This document shows, one piece after another, positions 38,719 through 47,868 of a stretch of DNA of 64,000 nucleotides. Location of the stretch: NCBI RefSeq assembly GCF_900188435.1, contig NZ_FYFA01000002.1:1302001-1366000 (forward strand), read 5' to 3'. Each line of letters opens with the position of its first letter. Position 1 is the stretch's first letter. Below the pieces are notes generated by a model, which saw only the letters and a program-made list of their open reading frames with translations, searched no databases and was not told where the DNA came from. The DNA comes from Marinobacter sp. es.048. Lineage in GTDB: Bacteria; Pseudomonadota; Gammaproteobacteria; Pseudomonadales; Oleiphilaceae. The translations under genes and the position numbers were made by a program.

Positions 38719-39630
38719 ATGCACACAGCCATCACCATCGACGCCCTCAAAGTCCTTGATGCCATCGACCGCAAAGGCAGTTTCGCCGGGGCCGCCAACG
38801 AACTGTTCCGGGTTCCCTCCGCCATCAGTTACACCGTGCAGAAGCTGGAAGAAGACCTGAACGTGGCCATTTACGACCGAACCGGCCATCGGGCGCGACT
38901 GACGCCGGCCGGCCGGTACCTTCTGGAAGAGGGCCGCACCCTGCTTGAAGCAGCAGAGAACCTCGCGCACACCACCCGCCAGGTCGCTCAGGGCTGGGAA
39001 ACCCGGTTACGGATCGGATTCAACTCACTGCTGCCGGCGGAATGCCTGTTTCCGGCAATCCAGGAATTCTATGAGTTGGGCGTGCCGGTGGATGTGCAAA
39101 TTGTGGAGGAAGTCTTCGCTGGCACCTGGGATGCGCTGCAAAGCCGCCGCGTGGATCTGATCATCGGCGCTGATAATTTCAGCAAGCCTGCGGGAAACTA
39201 CACAACCCACGCCCTGGGCGACCTGCCGTTCGTATTCGCCGTCGCCACCGATCACCCCCTGGCTGAGGCCGAGACTCCGCTCTCTGAGGACGACATCTCC
39301 CGTTATCCGGCAGCTGTCGCTGCAGACACATCACGGTCCCTGCCCCCGGGGCACGCCGGCATATTCCACCGTCAGCGCACCCTGACGGTGGCCAACATTG
39401 ATCAGAAGATCGCCGTACAGGTAGCCGGTCTTGGCGTGGGGTGGCTACCCAGGGCAAGAATCAGCAAAGAACTGGAGAAAGGAAAGCTGATCATCAAAGA
39501 AGTCCAGGAAGCCCGCCAGCCAATCAAACTGCACCTGGCCAGACATGCGGAGGACCAGGGCAAGGCCTTGATGTGGTTCTGGGAACGACTCAGTTCGGAG
39601 CGAGCTATTTCGGACTGGCTAACAGACTGA
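38719..39630 (+). CDS. LysR-family transcriptional regulator
   Basis: The start at MHTAITIDALKVLDAIDRKGS gives 303 residues, standard for LysR. Upstream in-frame sequence has no homology to the fold. An N-terminal winged helix-turn-helix (FAGAANELFRVPSAISYTVQKLEEDLNVAIYDR, about 22-54) is followed by a periplasmic-binding-like effector domain. The effector is unknown. It is divergent from the glutathionyl-hydroquinone reductase across a gap of about 150 bp, so it may regulate that gene, but the two could also be unrelated. Confidence 0.9.
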   Translation: MHTAITIDALKVLDAIDRKGSFAGAANELFRVPSAISYTVQKLEEDLNVAIYDRTGHRARLTPAGRYLLEEGRTLLEAAENLAHTTRQVAQGWETRLRIGFNSLLPAECLFPAIQEFYELGVPVDVQIVEEVFAGTWDALQSRRVDLIIGADNFSKPAGNYTTHALGDLPFVFAVATDHPLAEAETPLSEDDISRYPAAVAADTSRSLPPGHAGIFHRQRTLTVANIDQKIAVQVAGLGVGWLPRARISKELEKGKLIIKEVQEARQPIKLHLARHAEDQGKALMWFWERLSSERAISDWLTD

Positions 39631-39746
39631 AAACAAAGCAAATGATATGACTTCAACTCGGAGTCAGGCCAGACAAATGAGTCAACCGTTTGCCGGGGCA
39701 CTTGGTTTATACTGCAGCTGAAACCAACGCCGAAGGGAGCTCTCTG

Positions 39747-41276
39747 ATGCGGCAACTGTCGGAACTGGATGCCTCGTTCCTGTATCTGGAGTCGGAAACC
39801 ACACCGATGCACATCGGAGGCATCTACCTTTTCGATGCCTCCGAGCGCGAGAAACCGCTGGCCTTCAGCACCTTTGTCGCCTACCTTCGAAGCCGCCTGC
39901 ATGTTGTGCCAGTTTTCCGCCAACGCCTGAAGGAAATTCCCCTGCGTCTGGGGCGCCCCTACTGGATTGATGACCCCGATTTCAGCATCGAGCGCCACCT
40001 CGCCTACGTCAATCTGGGCGAACACGGTCGCAAGGCAAGCCTGATGACCCTGGCCTCACGGATTCTGGAAGAGCCGCTAAAAAGAGACCGCCCGCTCTGG
40101 CACATTACCTTCGTGGACGGCTTCAAACTGGACGAGGAGAACACCGGCAGTGATGGCTTCGCGCTCATCGTGAAGTTGCACCATGCCGCCATCGACGCCT
40201 TCAGCGGAGAGGAGATAATTGGCAAACTGCTCGAGTACACACCCGAGCCCAGCCCGATTTCGCCACCGCGCCCCTGGCAGCCCAGACCTGAACCCTCGGA
40301 AGAGCGGGTCATGCTTCAGGCCAGCGCGAACATCCTCCGTACCCCAATGCAGTTCACCTCTCTGGCGTTTAACGCGGCCGAGGCTACGGCCCGGGGCTTG
40401 ATCCAGAAGCAGTTACGCAAACTGCCATTCCCGCTGCCGCTGTTCTCCGCTCCACACAGCCCTTTCAATCGACAGATTACGGCAAATCGGCAGATTGTCG
40501 CCGCCAGCGTGGAGCTTTCACGCTTGAAGGCGATCAAGGCGTTTCTCGGGGACGTAACGCTGAACGATGTGGTTTTGGGCCTTTGCGCCGAGGCCCTGAA
40601 GCGATACCTGATCAGCGAGGGCGCCAATGCCGACAAATCTTTGGTGGCTATGACACCGATCTCAGTGCGCTCCAACAGCCTGCGACGGGCAACCGGAAAC
40701 CAGATGTCTGCCATGCTGCTGGATCTGGCGACCGATGAAACCAATCCTGCCAAACGGATACGGCGCATACACTGGAACGCGGTTGCCTCGGAGCCCTACC
40801 GGGAGGCCATTGCCGCAGATCGGCTGACGGAACTCCTGCCTTCGACCATGCTGGCGCTGTCTGCAAGACTTTACTCGGAGTTGCAAATTGCCCAGCGTTA
40901 CCAGCCGGTGTTCAACCTGCCCATCACCAACGTTCCCGGACCACAGGTGCCGCTATATCTGCAGGGTGCACGCCTGGTTCAGCAATACAATACGGCGCCG
41001 CTGTTCGACAGTATGGGACTGGTGATTGTAGCGGTGAGCTATGAGGGAAGACTGACACTGAATTTCACCACCTGCCCGGATGTGGTGGCCCACGGAGAGT
41101 CATTACAGGCTCACGTGGATGAAAGCCTCAACGCCATTGAAACGGCCATGGAACGGCTCGGAACGGAGGAAACCAAAGAACCCATCGCAGCCTCCCCAAC
41201 GCAGACCCTTGCAGATGATGCCATGACCGCGATGGAGGGCCTTCTCAAGAAAGCCCTGAAACGTTTCCGGGCCTGA
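39747..41276 (+). CDS. Wax-ester synthase/diacylglycerol acyltransferase (WS/DGAT) family protein
   Basis: The start at MRQLSELDASFLYLESETTPMHIGG is preceded by GAAGGGAG and gives 509 residues, a bit longer than typical WS/DGAT. The N-terminal PLWHI segment, the motif KLHHAAIDAFSG (His145-His146 to Ala151), NDVVLGLCAEALKRYL and TNVPGPQVPLYLQG all mark the family. Members esterify fatty acyl-CoA with fatty alcohols or diacylglycerol to make storage wax esters or triacylglycerols. The canonical HHxxxDG here reads HHxxxDA, the Gly being an unambiguous GCC alanine codon. The catalytic His and the Asp remain. Substrate choice cannot be read from sequence. Confidence 0.88.
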   Translation: MRQLSELDASFLYLESETTPMHIGGIYLFDASEREKPLAFSTFVAYLRSRLHVVPVFRQRLKEIPLRLGRPYWIDDPDFSIERHLAYVNLGEHGRKASLMTLASRILEEPLKRDRPLWHITFVDGFKLDEENTGSDGFALIVKLHHAAIDAFSGEEIIGKLLEYTPEPSPISPPRPWQPRPEPSEERVMLQASANILRTPMQFTSLAFNAAEATARGLIQKQLRKLPFPLPLFSAPHSPFNRQITANRQIVAASVELSRLKAIKAFLGDVTLNDVVLGLCAEALKRYLISEGANADKSLVAMTPISVRSNSLRRATGNQMSAMLLDLATDETNPAKRIRRIHWNAVASEPYREAIAADRLTELLPSTMLALSARLYSELQIAQRYQPVFNLPITNVPGPQVPLYLQGARLVQQYNTAPLFDSMGLVIVAVSYEGRLTLNFTTCPDVVAHGESLQAHVDESLNAIETAMERLGTEETKEPIAASPTQTLADDAMTAMEGLLKKALKRFRA

Positions 41277-41309
41277 ACGGGCCCCGGAAACGCTCAAGCA
41301 CGTCTCAGG

Positions 41310-42005
41310 TTATTCGAACGCCCAACGAAGAAACGCCTTCTTCTCCTCGTCACTCGCTGTTTCCCAGATGGTTTTGAGCTGTTCAAGCGCATTATCACCG
41401 CTAACCGATGTGCTGTCGGACGTAGACGCCGGAATCGGCGTGCGAGAAGCGGCCATTTGCTCTTCCCCATCCCAAACGGTTGAACTTGCCACGGCCATTC
41501 CGGCAGAAGAGACGATAGCAGCGGAGAACTCCGGCATTTCCTGCTCGGCTTCCTGACGAGACTCCGGCTGATCAAAATCGAAAAGATAGGTTTCACCGGC
41601 TTCTGCTTCGAAACGAACAACTTGGGGCTCGCTCTCAATCACGTGAACTTTCGATTCCCCGTTTCTGACCACACCGCTTTTCGCCCAGATCGTCTTGTAG
41701 ACAAAAACAACCTCGTTTTCGCCGGGAAGCAGGGCGTAGTCGAGCGCCAGGTCGTCCATCAGGAAGTTGGTCATAACGCGGCCATTCACCCGGGTCACCC
41801 GGATTTCGCCTGGCGTCTCAAGCGTGGCGGCATTGGACGCTGCCGCCGGATTGCCTTCCCATGTTTCGACAACACTGACACTGGAAGCACACCCCACCAG
41901 AGACATGACAACCACTGCAACCAACCCGGCGCGAACGCCTGCGGCGCGTCGGCACAACCTGCGCTCTGCTGACTGGAAAAAACGGATCACATTAGAAAGG
42001 TTCAT
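41310..42005 (-). CDS. DUF2057 (YccT-like) family lipoprotein
   Basis: The start at MNLSNVIRFFQSAERRL follows AAGGAGA. The upstream 30 codons of the reading frame are discarded. The 231-residue product has an unusually long basic n-region, then a hydrophobic stretch ending in lipobox LVGC (Cys39). The mature part fits DUF2057 (LLPGENEVVFVYKTIWAKSG and FEAEAGETYLFDFDQP). A low-complexity serine/threonine linker leads to a C-terminal helix LEQLKTIWETASDEEKKAFL. The function of DUF2057 is not settled. It stands alone, convergent with the acyltransferase gene. Confidence 0.75.
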   Translation of the reverse strand: MNLSNVIRFFQSAERRLCRRAAGVRAGLVAVVVMSLVGCASSVSVVETWEGNPAAASNAATLETPGEIRVTRVNGRVMTNFLMDDLALDYALLPGENEVVFVYKTIWAKSGVVRNGESKVHVIESEPQVVRFEAEAGETYLFDFDQPESRQEAEQEMPEFSAAIVSSAGMAVASSTVWDGEEQMAASRTPIPASTSDSTSVSGDNALEQLKTIWETASDEEKKAFLRWAFE

Positions 42006-42274
42006 TGGGTCTCCTTGGCATGAGGATGAAAATTGCGTCAGGCGAGTGCCAGTTGTGTAGCATTCTGACCAGTGCGTCTTGCAAGGGCAAGACAACAGTC
42101 CGCTTTGCCAGCCAATTCCGGGTTTTTCACCCCTGATCCCGATTGAGACCTAACCCGTAAAATTGTAAAAAAATGTTGAATTCGCCCTGAATTGGTTTAA
42201 TTTTAAACAAATCGGCAGATATTAACGCGGCGCCCGACAAGCAAAAACGAAAAGAGGGCATTACAGGAGACGCC

Positions 42275-42478
42275 ATGGACACCCATCGCAGGACCGGAGA
42301 AGAAGGGCCGGTTCCCTTTCGCAGTAGTCGATTTTTCTGCGTAGGGAGCAAATGGTACTTCACGACTCGGGAAGGGTTTGACAGTGGCCCGTTCGCTTCT
42401 CGGGAGCGCGCGGAGACAGGCCTGAAGCGATTTCTGCATGTCGTCCGGATGTTGCCGGAAGAACAGCAGTTACACTGA
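42275..42478 (+). CDS. DUF6316 family small protein
   Basis: The 67-residue protein has GGAG eight nt before its ATG. It carries the pattern RSSRFFCVGSKWYFTTREGF with GPFASRERAETGLKRFL, which I associate with DUF6316 micro-proteins of Marinobacter and Pseudomonas. Its function is unknown. The aromatic-rich core suggests a small beta-sheet domain that may bind a partner. It is single, convergent with pgpA (18-bp gap), and preceded by an AT-rich 269-bp intergenic region. Confidence 0.72.
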   Translation: MDTHRRTGEEGPVPFRSSRFFCVGSKWYFTTREGFDSGPFASRERAETGLKRFLHVVRMLPEEQQLH

Positions 42479-42496
42479 CAGGGCCGTGGTGGCTTC

Positions 42497-43024
42497 CTAG
42501 ACCATGACGGGGACCAGCCACATGTCCACTGCCCACAGGCAGATCAGGGCCATCAAGCCGGCGATCACGTCGTCTACCATAATCCCCAGCCCGCCTGGCA
42601 GGTGCTGGTCCAGCCAACTAATGGGCCAGGGTTTGGCAATGTCAAATAACCGGAACAGGGCAAAAGCCCCCAGAACTCCGTATATGTTGTCTGGGAACAG
42701 GCCAAGAGCAATCCACATGCCGACAAATTCGTCCCAGACAATGCCGCCATGGTCATGGACCTTGAGGTCCTCGGCTGTCTTTCCACACAGCCAGATGCCC
42801 GCTATAAAAGCAAACAGGACAACCAGCCAGTAGCCAGCAGGCGGTAACCAGGCGAACCCATACCAAAGCGGGATGGCGGCCAGGCTTCCCCAGGTACCAG
42901 GCGCCCGCGCGGTTGCTCCGCTGCCAAACCCAAAAGCGAGCAGGTGCACGGGGTTCCTCAGAAAGCCTGGCGGCAGTATCACTGCCGGCGAATCGGGCTC
43001 GGGAGGCTGGCCTTCCTGACTCAT
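42497..43024 (-). CDS. pgpA: PgpA, phosphatidylglycerophosphatase A
   Basis: This 175-residue membrane protein shows the PgpA signature FGSGATARAPGTWGSLAAIPL (about 33-53) and IVWDEFVGMWIALGLFP with the metal-binding acidic residues (about 93-109). It dephosphorylates phosphatidylglycerol phosphate to make phosphatidylglycerol. It overlaps thiL by 4 bp as the last gene of the nrdR-rib-nusB-thiL-pgpA cluster, an arrangement seen in many gammaproteobacteria. Confidence 0.94.
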   Translation of the reverse strand: MSQEGQPPEPDSPAVILPPGFLRNPVHLLAFGFGSGATARAPGTWGSLAAIPLWYGFAWLPPAGYWLVVLFAFIAGIWLCGKTAEDLKVHDHGGIVWDEFVGMWIALGLFPDNIYGVLGAFALFRLFDIAKPWPISWLDQHLPGGLGIMVDDVIAGLMALICLWAVDMWLVPVMV

Positions 43025-43977
43025 CGCTCACTCCTGAAATGATCATACCCCGCTGGCGCGGCTTCCAGACCGCAATCGACATCGTCGAGATACAGGCCTG
43101 ACCCAGCGTCAACAACGCCAATCACGGTGAATTGACTCTTCAGTGGCTCCGGTGCGCGCTCCCAGCTGTTCGGGGGAAAACAGACGCAGAGTTCGTAATC
43201 ATCCCCGGAACGCAATGCGTAGTCTACGGCCTTATCGCCCTTGAGCCTCGAAAGAGCGGACGAAAGAGGCAGTCGGGCACGTTCAACACGGGCACCGACA
43301 CGTGAAGCCGCAAGAATGTGGCCCAGATCGGCCAACAAACCATCAGAGATATCAATCGCCGCGCTGGCATATTGGCGCACAGCCACTGCCAGATCCAGCC
43401 TGGGCCAGGGCCGGTGGTAATGCTCCATTACGGCAAGCATGTCAGCACAGGGCTCAGGTTCAGCGAGATAGTCGAGGGCGGCGCCGGCGTTGCCGAGAGT
43501 GCCCGACACGGCGATCAGGTCGCCGGGATGTGCGCCGGAGCGACGGACAGCGCTCCCCTGCTCGACAGTACCATGCACCTGCAGACTCAGCGTGAGCGGT
43601 CCGGAGGTGGTATCTCCGCCCGCCAATTCGAACCCAAAAGCGCCGCTGGCGCTTCTCAGCCCTGTTGAGAAGCCCTCAAGCCACTGCTCATCCACAGAGG
43701 GCAGCGTCAGCGCAAGCGTGAAACATTCCGGGTCCGCACCCATGGCCGCAAGATCACTGGCAGCTGCCGCGAGAACCCGCCAACCCAGGTAATCTGAACG
43801 ATAGTTTCGCGGGAAATGGACACCCTCCACGAAGGCATCCACGGAAAAGACAAGATCCCGGCCAGGGGGAATTCGCTGAATCGCGCAATCATCCCCGGGC
43901 CCCAGGATCAGGGACCCGGATTCCTGCCGCCCGGCAGGCGACAGAAAGTAACGTCGAATCAGCTCAAACTCACCCAT
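43021..43977 (-). CDS. thiL: ThiL, thiamine-monophosphate kinase
   Basis: The 318-residue protein begins MGEFELIRRYFLSPAG and has the conserved metal/ATP sites LGPGDDCAIQR (about 25), FSVDAFVEGVHF (about 44) and AIDISDGLLADLGHIL (about 208). It makes thiamine pyrophosphate, the cofactor used, for example, by IlvB in this window. It starts 3 bp after nusB and overlaps pgpA by 4 bp. Confidence 0.95.
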   Translation of the reverse strand: MGEFELIRRYFLSPAGRQESGSLILGPGDDCAIQRIPPGRDLVFSVDAFVEGVHFPRNYRSDYLGWRVLAAAASDLAAMGADPECFTLALTLPSVDEQWLEGFSTGLRSASGAFGFELAGGDTTSGPLTLSLQVHGTVEQGSAVRRSGAHPGDLIAVSGTLGNAGAALDYLAEPEPCADMLAVMEHYHRPWPRLDLAVAVRQYASAAIDISDGLLADLGHILAASRVGARVERARLPLSSALSRLKGDKAVDYALRSGDDYELCVCFPPNSWERAPEPLKSQFTVIGVVDAGSGLYLDDVDCGLEAAPAGYDHFRSER

Positions 43978-43980
43978 CGG

Positions 43981-44457
43981 TTACCGGGGGCGGGTCTCGG
44001 CAAGCCGGAGTCGGCCGCTCAGCTTGTCGAGAAGACTGTTAACGAATTTGTGGCCCTCTGTGCCACCAAAACGCTTCGCCATCTCAATGCCTTCGTTGAT
44101 GACCACTTTGTAGGGCACATCAAGCCGATGCTTGAGCTCATAGGCCCCCAAACGAACGATGGCCAGCTCCACTGGATCTACCTCGTTAATAGGCCGATCG
44201 AGAAAAGGCTCGATCAACTTGTCCAGCTCGCCCTGCTCGCGATGAACACCACGAAGGAGATCCCGGAAATACAGCAGGTCGACCTTGGTCATGTCATTGT
44301 CGACCATGAACTCGGCTTCAATGTCAGAAATCGCCGTCTTGCTGAAATGGCGCTGATAGAGCCCCTGCATGGCGAGAGCCCTGGCACGGCGTCGATCACC
44401 GGCTTTTGGCTTGCCGGACGGAGCCGGCTGCGGTGATGTACCTTCAGTTTCGCTCAT
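43981..44457 (-). CDS. nusB: NusB, transcription antitermination factor
   Basis: The 158-residue helical protein contains [17 protein letters not shown] (about 23-39) and [29 protein letters not shown]-type C-terminal signatures (about 118-147). With NusE it binds boxA RNA and allows antitermination on rRNA operons, such as the one whose leader lies at the left edge of this window. Its start overlaps the ribH stop by one base (TAATG). Confidence 0.95.
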   Translation of the reverse strand: [158 protein letters not shown]

Positions 44458-44933
44458 TACTCACCCAGCTTCTTGAACAGGCTGACCATTTCAAGGGCAG
44501 TTATCGCCGCTTCCGCACCCTTGTTACCAGCCTTGGTTCCGGAACGCTCGATGGCCTGTTCAATGGAATCCACCGTCAGCACACCAAAGGTCACCGGCAC
44601 ATCGGTATCAAGACTGACCGCGCCAAGGCCGCTGGAGGCCTCGCCGGCAACATACTCGAAATGGGGTGTGCCGCCACGGATGACCGCACCCAGGGCGATA
44701 ATCGCATCGTACTCACCGGTTTCGGCGACGCGCTTGACGGCCAGGGGCATTTCATAGGCCCCCGGTACGCGAACGATGGTGACGTCGTCATCGGAAATTC
44801 CGTGACGGCGCAGGGTATCCAGCGCGCCCTCAACCAGGCTTTCCACAACAAAGCCGTTAAAACGGCCTACGACCAGCGCGTAACGTCCGCTGCACTCGGT
44901 AAAATCACCTTCAATTACTCTGATATCTGCCAT
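44457..44933 (-). CDS. ribH: RibH, 6,7-dimethyl-8-ribityllumazine synthase
   Basis: The start at [21 protein letters not shown] follows AAGGAG and gives 158 residues, typical of the enzyme. Upstream codons are dropped. The substrate loops are [17 protein letters not shown] (about 22-38), [13 protein letters not shown] (about 57) and [21 protein letters not shown] (about 80). It condenses the RibB product with the pyrimidine made by RibD to form lumazine. It is coupled to nusB and lies 47 bp after ribBX. Confidence 0.95.
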
Positions 44934-44980
44934 CGATGGCTCCTTCACGTGTCGCGGCATCGCGGCCACGACCGGGTTGT

Positions 44981-46096
44981 TCATTCAGGGGTATAGGGAA
45001 CGTATTCAACAACTTCCAGATCGAAACCGGAAATGGCCGAGAATTTGATCGGCGGGCTCAGCAGGCGCATCTTGCCAACACCGATATCCCGGAGAATCTG
45101 GGAGCCGGTACCTACTGTGAAGTAAACGCCGGAGCTGCCTTTGCCAGAAGAGCCTTTCCCCTCATCAAAGAATTCCTGGATACGGTCTTCCAGATTGTAG
45201 CTGTCCTCGGCACTGTTCAGCAGGACGACCGCGCCCCGGCCTTCCTCTGCCACCTTTTCAAGGGCGTGATGCAGGGGCCAGCTGCGAGAATCCTTGCGGC
45301 GCGCACCGAGGAGGTCCCGAAGGGTGTCCGTGATGTGGACCCGGACATAGACCGGTTCATCGGGAGAAATGTCTCCCATCAACATCGCCAGATGGGTGGC
45401 TCCCTGGATGTTGTCGCGGTATGTCCGAAGCTTGAACACGCCGTACTCGGTGTCGAGGTCGTTTTCTTCCACACACTCAACGGTTCGCTCGTTCATGGTG
45501 CGGTAGTGGATCAGATCGGCAATGGTGCCAATCTTCAGGTCGTGCTCTTCGGCGAATCGCTCCAGATCTTCCCGGCGGGCCATCGAGCCGTCGTCATTCA
45601 TGATCTCGCAGATCACGCCTGCCGGCTCGCAACCTGCCAGTGCGGCGAGGTCACAGGATGCTTCCGTGTGCCCCGCGCGGCTCAAAACACCGCCGGGATC
45701 AGACATCAACGGGAAAATATGGCCGGGCTGAACCAGATCACTGGTTTTCGCGTTGCGTGCTACCGCTGCCTGCACGGTGCGGGCACGGTCTGCCGCCGAG
45801 ATGCCAGTAGTCACGCCCACGGCAGCCTCAATGGAGAGGGTAAACTTGGTTCCGAAGCCGGAGGCGTTCTGCTGAACCATCAGCGGCAACCCCAGTTGCT
45901 CACAGCGATCCCGGGTCATGGGCATGCAGATCAGGCCACGACCAAACCGGGCCATGAAGTTGATGGCTTCGGCCGTGCAATGCTCAGCAGCCATCACGAG
46001 ATCGCCCTCATTCTCACGATCCTCGTCATCCATCAGTATGACCATCTTGCCCTGACGGATATCTTCAATGATGTCTTCAATGCTGTTCAGTGCCAT
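44981..46096 (-). CDS. ribB: RibBX: 3,4-dihydroxy-2-butanone-4-phosphate synthase fused to a degenerate GTP cyclohydrolase II domain
   Basis: The start is set at [23 protein letters not shown] four codons earlier is the alternative. The 371-residue protein has an intact N-terminal DHBP synthase ([18 protein letters not shown], then [13 protein letters not shown]). The C-terminal part aligns in layout with GTP cyclohydrolase II, but the zinc-binding cysteines of the RVHSECLTGD...RCDCG region are absent (it reads [20 protein letters not shown]). The RNIGL loop has also become NLEDR. GTP cyclohydrolase activity is therefore not expected, and a separate ribA is needed. Similar RibBX proteins are known in other gammaproteobacteria. 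Confidence 0.9.
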   Translation of the reverse strand: MALNSIEDIIEDIRQGKMVILMDDEDRENEGDLVMAAEHCTAEAINFMARFGRGLICMPMTRDRCEQLGLPLMVQQNASGFGTKFTLSIEAAVGVTTGISAADRARTVQAAVARNAKTSDLVQPGHIFPLMSDPGGVLSRAGHTEASCDLAALAGCEPAGVICEIMNDDGSMARREDLERFAEEHDLKIGTIADLIHYRTMNERTVECVEENDLDTEYGVFKLRTYRDNIQGATHLAMLMGDISPDEPVYVRVHITDTLRDLLGARRKDSRSWPLHHALEKVAEEGRGAVVLLNSAEDSYNLEDRIQEFFDEGKGSSGKGSSGVYFTVGTGSQILRDIGVGKMRLLSPPIKFSAISGFDLEVVEYVPYTPE

Positions 46097-46160
46097 ATGG
46101 TTTTGCACCCTTGCGGCGTTCCGGCAAATATCGGCTTGCGGAACATCCTGAGTTTATGGA

Positions 46161-47276
46161 TTACCGGCGGGCAAGGATCAGACGCTGATCCTCACCTACC
46201 TGACGTCGGTCCAGCACTTTCCATTGTACTTTATCTGCCATGGTTTCCAGCGGCAGGTGTGCGGTCGGACGTCCCGTGCTGCCGAGAAAAACCGGCGCCT
46301 GATAGAGCCAGAGTTCATCGACCAGTTTTTCGTTGATGAAGGTGCCCGCCAGAGTGGGGCCCGCCTCAACCAGCAGCTCATTGATTCCGAGCTCGCCCAG
46401 CGAGTCCAGCAGTTCAGCCAGGTCGACCCCGTTATCTTTCCAGGCGACGCCAGTAAGGCTGATGCCCAGCGCCGCGAGATCCTGAGCTGGCGCTGTCGCG
46501 AGAGTCGATGACGCACAGAACACCTGCACGTTACCGCCCTGAAGGATTTTCGCCAAAGACGGTGTTCGCGCGTCCCTGTCGGCAATAACCCGCAGCGGCT
46601 GCCTCGCCGGCTCCGTCGCGTCGCCGATATCCCCCAGCTCTTCGCGTCGTACCGTCAGTGACGGGTCGTCGGCGAGCACCGTGCCGACACCGGTCAGGAT
46701 GGCATCACTGATCGCTCTGAGGCGCTGAACATCCCGTCTGGCGTCTGCGCCGGTTATCCACTGGCTCTCACCGGAGGCCATGGCGGTACGGCCATCAAGG
46801 CTTGCGGCCATCTTGAGCCGCACCCAGGGCCGGCCAGTGTTCATCCGCTTCATGAACCCCGGATTCAGACGGGCGGCCTCTTCCGCCAGCAAGCCCTCGG
46901 TAACCCGCACACCCGCTTCCCTGAGCATATCCAGCCCACGGCCGGACACCGAGGGATTCGGATCCTTGGTCGCGGCATACACGTGAGCGACACCGGCATC
47001 GATCAGCGCTCTGGCACAGGGCGGCGTACGGCCAAAATGACTGCAAGGCTCCAGCGTCACGTAGGCTGTCGCGCCCCGGGCATCGGGACCGGCCTGACTC
47101 AGGGCACGGGTCTCGGCGTGGGCTTCTCCGGCTCGCTCGTGCCAGCCCTCACCCAGCACCAGATCGCCCCGGGCAATAACACAGCCAACACGGGGATTAG
47201 GATGGGTAGAGTACCGACCGCGCCAGGCAAGCTGGACAGCCCGCGCCATCATGGCCCTGTCGCGGTTCTCGATCAT
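46161..47276 (-). CDS. ribD: RibD, bifunctional riboflavin deaminase/reductase
   Basis: The 371-residue protein has an N-terminal zinc deaminase domain with [11 protein letters not shown] (about 53) and [16 protein letters not shown] (about 76). A C-terminal reductase domain follows with [21 protein letters not shown] (about 157) and [16 protein letters not shown] (about 314). It converts the GTP cyclohydrolase product to the ribitylamino pyrimidine. It overlaps nrdR by 4 bp. The next gene downstream is ribBX, only 64 bp away, leaving no room for the riboflavin synthase gene often found there. Confidence 0.95.
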   Translation of the reverse strand: MIENRDRAMMARAVQLAWRGRYSTHPNPRVGCVIARGDLVLGEGWHERAGEAHAETRALSQAGPDARGATAYVTLEPCSHFGRTPPCARALIDAGVAHVYAATKDPNPSVSGRGLDMLREAGVRVTEGLLAEEAARLNPGFMKRMNTGRPWVRLKMAASLDGRTAMASGESQWITGADARRDVQRLRAISDAILTGVGTVLADDPSLTVRREELGDIGDATEPARQPLRVIADRDARTPSLAKILQGGNVQVFCASSTLATAPAQDLAALGISLTGVAWKDNGVDLAELLDSLGELGINELLVEAGPTLAGTFINEKLVDELWLYQAPVFLGSTGRPTAHLPLETMADKVQWKVLDRRQVGEDQRLILARR

Positions 47277-47791
47277 GCCTTTCCTTTCGGGGCGTGGTTA
47301 TCCGCCAGCGCTTTAGCGACATCCACAGCCGCCTCACCGTTGCTGGCCGACAACCTCTCGATCTCTTCCTTGAACTCCTTGATATCCTGAAAGCTGCGAT
47401 ACACGGACGCGAAGCGGACATAGGCGACCTTGTCCAACTGGCGCAATTCGGTCATTACCTCCTCGCCCAGCTGCATGGATTTCACTTCCCGCTCACCGGT
47501 CGCCCGCAAACGGTATTTGATCCGGTTCAGGGCCGCATCAATCTGTTCAATACTCACAGGCCGTTTTTCGAGCGCTTTCATCAGCCCCGCGCGCAGCTTT
47601 TCCTCATCAAAAGGCTGCCGGGTGCCATCCTGCTTGACTACCCGCGGCATCACCAGTTCTGCAGACTCAAAGGTCGTGAACCGCTCCCGGCAGGACAGGC
47701 ATTCCCTGCGACGACGCACCTGATCTCCTTCGGCCACCAGCCGGGAGTCAATCACCTTGGTATCTGCTTCACCACAGAAGGGACAATGCAT
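47273..47791 (-). CDS. nrdR: NrdR, ribonucleotide reductase transcriptional repressor
   Basis: The 172-residue protein has an N-terminal zinc ribbon ([16 protein letters not shown] and [12 protein letters not shown], four cysteines within residues 3-34) and an ATP-cone domain ([24 protein letters not shown] onward, about 48-138). It senses ATP/dATP and represses ribonucleotide reductase genes. It overlaps the ribD start by 4 bp, giving the conserved nrdR-ribD order. The glyA gene lies 77 bp upstream. Confidence 0.95.
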   Translation of the reverse strand: MHCPFCGEADTKVIDSRLVAEGDQVRRRRECLSCRERFTTFESAELVMPRVVKQDGTRQPFDEEKLRAGLMKALEKRPVSIEQIDAALNRIKYRLRATGEREVKSMQLGEEVMTELRQLDKVAYVRFASVYRSFQDIKEFKEEIERLSASNGEAAVDVAKALADNHAPKGKA

Positions 47792-47813
47792 AGTCAGGAA
47801 CTCCGGAGAGGAA

Positions 47814-47837
47814 GCCGGGCCGACTGATCGGCCCGGC
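47814..47837 (-). terminator. GC-rich hairpin between glyA and nrdR, possible terminator
   Basis: Perfect 10-bp arms GCCGGGCCGA (47814-47823) and TCGGCCCGGC (47828-47837) flank a 4-nt loop. On the minus strand they are followed by TTCCTCTCC rather than a clean T-run. It lies about 30 nt after the glyA stop and may attenuate or end glyA transcription before nrdR. Confidence 0.5.
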
Positions 47838-47868
47838 AGGTCATGCCTGTAGTCTAGCTATAAAACGA

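Noticed and set aside
44936..46336. 466-residue plus-strand frame opposite ribBX/ribD
   Set aside because: It is antisense to well-supported riboflavin genes and lacks any family signature.
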